NCBI GenBank assembly: GCA_003446315.1
Contig: DMBA01000287.1
Coordinates: 1 to 6,292 of the forward strand
Source of the DNA: Ruminococcus sp.
Lineage (GTDB): Bacteria; Bacillota; Clostridia; Oscillospirales; Ruminococcaceae
DNA length: 6,292 bases
Direction: 5' to 3'
Below the pieces are notes generated by a model that was not told the origin of the DNA, did not search any database, and worked only from the letters and a program-made list of their open reading frames with translations. Shown here piece after piece: positions 4,221 to 6,292 of the stretch (position 1 is its first letter; every line of letters begins with the position of its first letter). A program made the position numbers and the translations under genes.

Positions 4221-6292
4221 TTAGTTCGGACCACGATACTGGTTTGCAAAGTAATCCTGATTCTCCTGACCGAGGTAATCACTGTTGCCGTTTGTCTGTC
4301 TGTCTACGATTCTGATCGAAGGCGGAGTGCTCGTGCGTCTGGAGTCACCGATATATGCAAGCTGTGCAATGTTCGGTGTACTGGACAAACTGCGGACAAG
4401 GCAGGAACCGACACCGACGGTCGATCTGTCGGACGGGCCGAACGAATTCGAGTCGCAGAATTCGCGGTAGGTAATTCTTGCCTGGTAATTGGAAGCGTTT
4501 TCGTTTTTGATCGTGCCGTTCGGAATCAGAATATCCGCATTCAGGAAGCATGCGTTTCTGAATGTGAAGGTACCGTTTGCTTCGCCGAAGATGGTGACGT
4601 TCGGAACCAGCTCATATGCATATTTCACATCTTCACGAAGAGAGCTCCAGTTTGCATTATCCGGATAGATCGGGTTCGAAACGACATTCCATTGTCCGCT
4701 GGTCATCTGACCGTATGCGCCGGAACAGCAGAGTTTGAATGCACCTGCTGCTGAACCAAAGCCATCTTCAAAGAAGATATAGACTTCGCGGCGCTCTGCA
4801 AAGTTCATCGGGGATTCTGTTGCATACGGGATCACCGTCGTGGTGTAATCCGGGCTGTAAGAAGCAGTATTGTTAATGATAACAGTTGTATTGCAGTTTG
4901 CAATATTGGTGCCTGTAAACTTGACATACAGCGGGTTGGAGTTGCCATGGTTGCCAATTGTCGGATCAATAAAGATCGTTGCGCTGTTGTAACCATCGTT
5001 CAGGTCGATCGTGCAGTCCGTATTGATGACATACGCATTCACATTTGCTCTCTGCTCATGCGCAGCCTCATCGTGATAAACAACCGGGATGTTATTGTAA
5101 AAACTCGGTTTGTTTGCGTTGTTATATACCGGAGCACCGGAATCCATCAATTCGGAGAATCTTGCAGTACTTTCAATGTCGTAGCTGCTGGAATGGGTCA
5201 TCGTCTGCATCGCAGTAGCCGGAGAAACCGGATTATACTCCGGAATGAAACCGGAACCGTGGATCGGAGTCGTGTAAGGTGCGTAATTTGTTGTTGTTGT
5301 GCTGGTGACACTGACCATAATCAGGTTGTAGCCCTGATAGTTGTTCGAAGCATCATAGATTGCCGAACCAGGATCAAATCCCGGCTGTCCCGGTTCGATT
5401 CTTGAATACTGCGGAACATCTTCAACAGTGGTGAATGGCATCACGTCCCATGTATGACCGGTTGCAATGCTCTCTGCAATCAGCGGATCCGCATTCATAT
5501 TCTGACGTGCTGTGGCTTCATCGCCTGATTTCAGATCCCAGCGGGTATACCGTTTATGGATCTCATCAATTCGATACGAGAACGGCATCAGCGGAATAGC
5601 ATCTGCTCTTGCGACATAATCATCAAATGCACAATGCGTTCCATAAGTACCGTCATACCAGTTTGCGCATGCATCGCCGGTCACGATCTCATTCGTGCCA
5701 ACAGTCAGATTTTCTGCGCCGACCAGTGTGCCTGCACATACAACCTTACCGCCGACTGTGATCGGGCCGGAAATCGTCAGCGTACCGGACTTATTGGTAA
5801 AGATCAGGTCGCCGTCAATATTGGTACCGCCTTTGATCTCAAGCGAATGGTTGTTACAGAACAGGTTACCCGTTCCGGTGTGACCGTAATGGGAACCGCT
5901 TTGGGTGATATTGTTAAAGACGAATGTACGAAGTGCAGACACGCCGCCCAAGCCGTTGGACCAGACAGAATCCAAGCCCGGATCATACAAATATGCATCG
6001 CCGAAAATTGCGAAGTCATTGTTTGCACCGGAAGACTGGATGCCGCCTGCATACAGATTGACCGGATGTGTGCCGGGTGTGCCGTCATAGTTGCAGCCGA
6101 CATAGAAGCCGCCGCCGCCGGTTTCGCTTTCCTGACCCGGATTCGGATTCGGGACACTGTAGGTATCGCAGATCATGCGGCCGTCAACATACACATAAGG
6201 CAGTCTCAGATACTGGATCGGTTCGCCTTCGGCACCGACTTCTCCTGTGGACATATTGGAAATCCATCGGAAACCTGCGTTGCCGCCCTTGT
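4221..6292 (-). CDS. Large pilus-associated surface protein, C-terminal 689 residues (5' end outside window), function unrecognised
   Basis: An open frame runs from the right edge to TAA at 4221. The ATG at 6254 has no ribosome site and is preceded in frame by KGGNAGFRWISN, so it is internal. Counting from the first whole codon (6290), residues 45-62 are a Pro/Gly-rich linker (NPNPGQ, TGGGG). Residues about 149-202 show short alternating beta strands and Gly turns (IDGDLIFTN, LTISGPITVGG), resembling bactofilin-like or beta-helix folds. A similar stretch lies at about 562-600 (VTIFGEANGTFTFRNACFL, ADILIPNGTI). Thirteen Cys are visible, including an adjacent pair. Asn, Ser, Thr, Gly and Tyr are abundant, as in exported proteins. 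Clostridial pilus loci can carry PilX-N-type proteins with such beta-rich bodies, which is my best guess; the deciding N-terminus is not visible. A PilY1-like tip adhesin role is conceivable, but no von Willebrand A or PilY1 propeller motif was seen. It is tightly linked to the following minor pilin gene. Confidence 0.82.
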   Translation of the reverse strand, partial: KGGNAGFRWISNMSTGEVGAEGEPIQYLRLPYVYVDGRMICDTYSVPNPNPGQESETGGGGFYVGCNYDGTPGTHPVNLYAGGIQSSGANNDFAIFGDAYLYDPGLDSVWSNGLGGVSALRTFVFNNITQSGSHYGHTGTGNLFCNNHSLEIKGGTNIDGDLIFTNKSGTLTISGPITVGGKVVCAGTLVGAENLTVGTNEIVTGDACANWYDGTYGTHCAFDDYVARADAIPLMPFSYRIDEIHKRYTRWDLKSGDEATARQNMNADPLIAESIATGHTWDVMPFTTVEDVPQYSRIEPGQPGFDPGSAIYDASNNYQGYNLIMVSVTSTTTTNYAPYTTPIHGSGFIPEYNPVSPATAMQTMTHSSSYDIESTARFSELMDSGAPVYNNANKPSFYNNIPVVYHDEAAHEQRANVNAYVINTDCTIDLNDGYNSATIFIDPTIGNHGNSNPLYVKFTGTNIANCNTTVIINNTASYSPDYTTTVIPYATESPMNFAERREVYIFFEDGFGSAAGAFKLCCSGAYGQMTSGQWNVVSNPIYPDNANWSSLREDVKYAYELVPNVTIFGEANGTFTFRNACFLNADILIPNGTIKNENASNYQARITYREFCDSNSFGPSDRSTVGVGSCLVRSLSSTPNIAQLAYIGDSRRTSTPPSIRIVDRQTNGNSDYLGQENQDYFANQYRGPN

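Noticed and set aside
4947..5405. 152-residue plus-strand open frame within the large surface protein gene
   Set aside because: There is no ribosome site, motif or promoter, and it lies inside a continuous minus-strand coding frame.
6252..6254. ATG at 6254 as the start of the large surface protein
   Set aside because: There is no Shine-Dalgarno sequence upstream, the frame continues to the window edge, and no export or prepilin leader follows this ATG.

Overview
The window reads as part of a type IV pilus (T4P) locus of a Gram-positive, Clostridia-like bacterium, perhaps a gut Oscillospiraceae/Ruminococcaceae relative. The grounds are strong AGGAGG-type ribosome sites, a sigma-A-type TTGAAA-17-TAAAAT promoter, mid-range base composition by eye, class III prepilin leaders (KG/MTLVE and KG/FTLVE), and a PilB-type ATPase and prepilin peptidase resembling Firmicutes homologues. 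The taxon is an inference only.

Layout. 1-974 (minus) is the first 324 residues of a PilB/GspE assembly ATPase, cut by the window edge inside its Walker A motif. 975-1058 is a divergent control region: a good plus-strand promoter, a weaker overlapping minus-strand promoter, and an inverted repeat (ATAACRGTAC half-sites) reaching into the next start codon. 1059-1979 (plus) is a PilD-type prepilin peptidase with altered active-site surroundings. It is followed by an 11-bp hairpin around its stop codon and a rho-independent-type terminator at 2024-2055. From the other side a minus-strand gene set converges on this terminator, in transcription order: a large surface protein open at the right edge (6292-4221), a 342-residue prepilin-like protein (4202-3174), and a 344-residue prepilin-like protein (3098-2064).

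How they fit together. PilB powers pilus extension from the cytoplasm. The prepilin peptidase trims the leaders of prepilins at the membrane. The two long prepilin-like proteins would then be inserted as minor pilins, probably with the large protein next to them. The large protein is separated from the next gene by only 18 bp and is rich in predicted beta structure and Cys. It has no transport signal in view because its N-terminus is outside the window. A tip or adhesive complex is a reasonable inference, not shown. No PilC, PilT, PilM/N/O or obvious short major pilin is visible; these could lie outside the window.

No tRNA, rRNA, CRISPR array, insertion sequence or attachment site was seen. 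The long plus-strand open frames opposite the minus-strand genes look like coding-bias shadows.
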